This document shows, one piece after another, positions 63,233 through 64,000 of a stretch of 64,000 bases of DNA. How positions within the stretch are numbered: position 1 is the first letter of the stretch; every line of letters begins with the position of its first letter. The stretch covers positions 620,001 through 684,000 of the forward strand of contig NZ_CP011504.1 of the NCBI RefSeq assembly GCF_001028665.1, read 5' to 3'. The notes below the pieces were generated by a model that was not told where the DNA came from, searched no databases, and saw nothing but the letters and a program-made list of their open reading frames with translations. The position numbers were made by a program, and so were the translations under genes. Origin of the DNA: Burkholderia pyrrocinia. GTDB lineage: Bacteria > Pseudomonadota > Gammaproteobacteria > Burkholderiales > Burkholderiaceae.

Positions 63233-63934
63233 ATGAACTACAACAGAATTCGCAAGTGTGCGGTGCTTGTACTTGCACTGGGGATCGGGCGCACGGAGGC
63301 AGCGCCTGATGCAGAGGCAAAAATCCAGGGTACGGCGATCTACAATCCCTACCCGGAGTCAGCACCGATCCATGCGAGCTACGCGAAATTCATCATGCGG
63401 ATGGCGACCGACCCGACCATTCAGGCATTCGCAGCAAAAGCGACGCGCGAGGATGCGTTTAGGGGGGGAACCAGCTTGTCATTAAGCGGCTTGAAACGGC
63501 TTGACGATGCATCGCTCGAGACCAGGTTGAGAATTGTGTCCAAGATACTCGACGATGCGAGCGAAGCCGAGTGCGAGGCGATCTTGCAGGGACCGTTATC
63601 AACACCAGGGCCCAGTGCAATGGACAAGGGCCTCGTCAAGCTAAATCAGGCCGACGCCGATTTCTGGTTTACGTTGGCAGGCGACGCCGCGCTAGCCGAA
63701 TTGCGACAGGATCCTATTCCCTCGGTCAAGCAGGAGGATGTCAACGAAGCTGTGTCCAGAATAAAGGCCACGCTACCTCCGCAGGAAGCGCTGAAATTCG
63801 CTTCGGCGCAGCAAAGCCCGCGCATGGTCTCTCCTCCCGACGCGTGCTGGGCGATGAGGATCCTGTACCGAGAAGGGACAGCGCTAGCCGAGCCTTACCG
63901 TGCGGCGATTGCAAGGGCAACCGTCCCGCACTGA
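63233..63934 (+). CDS. Hypothetical exported protein (233 aa)
   Basis: ATG at 63233. The N-terminus MNYNRIRKCAVLVLALGIG and TEAAPDA is a signal peptide. The mature part is alpha-helical, with FIMRMATDPTIQAFAAKA, DASLETRLRIVSKILDD and EDVNEAVSRIKATLPPQEAL. The base composition is distinctly lower in GC than most of the window. No family recognised; no neighbour gives a clue. Confidence 0.6.
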   Translation: MNYNRIRKCAVLVLALGIGRTEAAPDAEAKIQGTAIYNPYPESAPIHASYAKFIMRMATDPTIQAFAAKATREDAFRGGTSLSLSGLKRLDDASLETRLRIVSKILDDASEAECEAILQGPLSTPGPSAMDKGLVKLNQADADFWFTLAGDAALAELRQDPIPSVKQEDVNEAVSRIKATLPPQEALKFASAQQSPRMVSPPDACWAMRILYREGTALAEPYRAAIARATVPH

Positions 63935-64000
63935 AATCCGCTTAAGGTTTCGATCGGCCCCAAGCGTAGAAATTCTCGTGAGCGAGATCGCCAAGCTCAG

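Overview
The window is about 64 kb of GC-rich DNA whose gene content (Gram-negative porin of the Burkholderiales type, DUF4148 protein, many LysR regulators, duplicated groESL, TonB-dependent siderophore receptor) points to a Burkholderia species, most likely a secondary chromosome of a Burkholderia cepacia complex strain. That assignment is inference from style and gene content; no rRNA or tRNA gene is seen. Most of the window is ordinary accessory-chromosome metabolism arranged as small operons with divergent LysR regulators.

Layout. 1-4.5 kb: a minus-strand sulfatase, formylglycine-generating enzyme, NlpA/MetQ lipoprotein and YkgJ-type cluster. 4.8-11.2 kb: LysR/dehydrogenase pair, then an amidohydrolase, solute-binding protein and porin operon with a divergent LysR. 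11.3-13.4 kb: a second groES-groEL operon under a CIRCE operator, ended by a strong terminator. 14-16.3 kb: a small protein of unknown function, a PTS EIIA-like protein and a degenerate acetylglutamate kinase. 16.3-21.1 kb: the most notable system, a family 2A encapsulin with its cysteine desulfurase cargo, a serine O-acetyltransferase, a rhodanese and a small Cro/CI-type regulator. Two 12-bp identical promoter-proximal motifs lie before the two transcription units. 21.5-31.1 kb: amidase, alpha/beta hydrolases, cytochrome P460, an internally deleted epoxide hydrolase pseudogene, an SDR without the usual catalytic residues, and an aminotransferase, 63-aa peptide and PNPOx group.

31.8-35.8 kb holds an MFS transporter, LysR and amidase block that reads as a catabolic insertion and ends in a truncated ORF beside malic enzyme maeB. 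38-43.7 kb: regulators, VOC and GNAT proteins, a FAD oxidoreductase and a branched-chain amino-acid binding protein. 44.1-47.4 kb: a stress-protein cluster (two CsbD proteins, BON protein, proline-rich and 27-aa peptides) around a triple-PAS LuxR regulator; related dyads of common geometry sit before its transcription units. 47.6-54.6 kb: 2-oxoadipate dioxygenase hglS, a siderophore receptor with a Fur box and a leader terminator, and a GapN-like dehydrogenase lacking the canonical Glu. 54.7-60.5 kb: LysE exporter, DUF2946/PepSY pair, Old Yellow Enzyme under a MerR-type promoter. 60.6-64 kb: exported hypothetical proteins, RidA, an IS30 remnant and small ORFs in DNA that looks less GC-rich.

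How they work together: the encapsulin operon links cysteine supply (serine acetylation), sulfur extraction (desulfurase), sulfur transfer (rhodanese) and storage (shell). The PAS-LuxR cluster looks like a self-contained stress regulon. All start sites were chosen from Shine-Dalgarno sequences, family length and overlaps; no similarity search was run.
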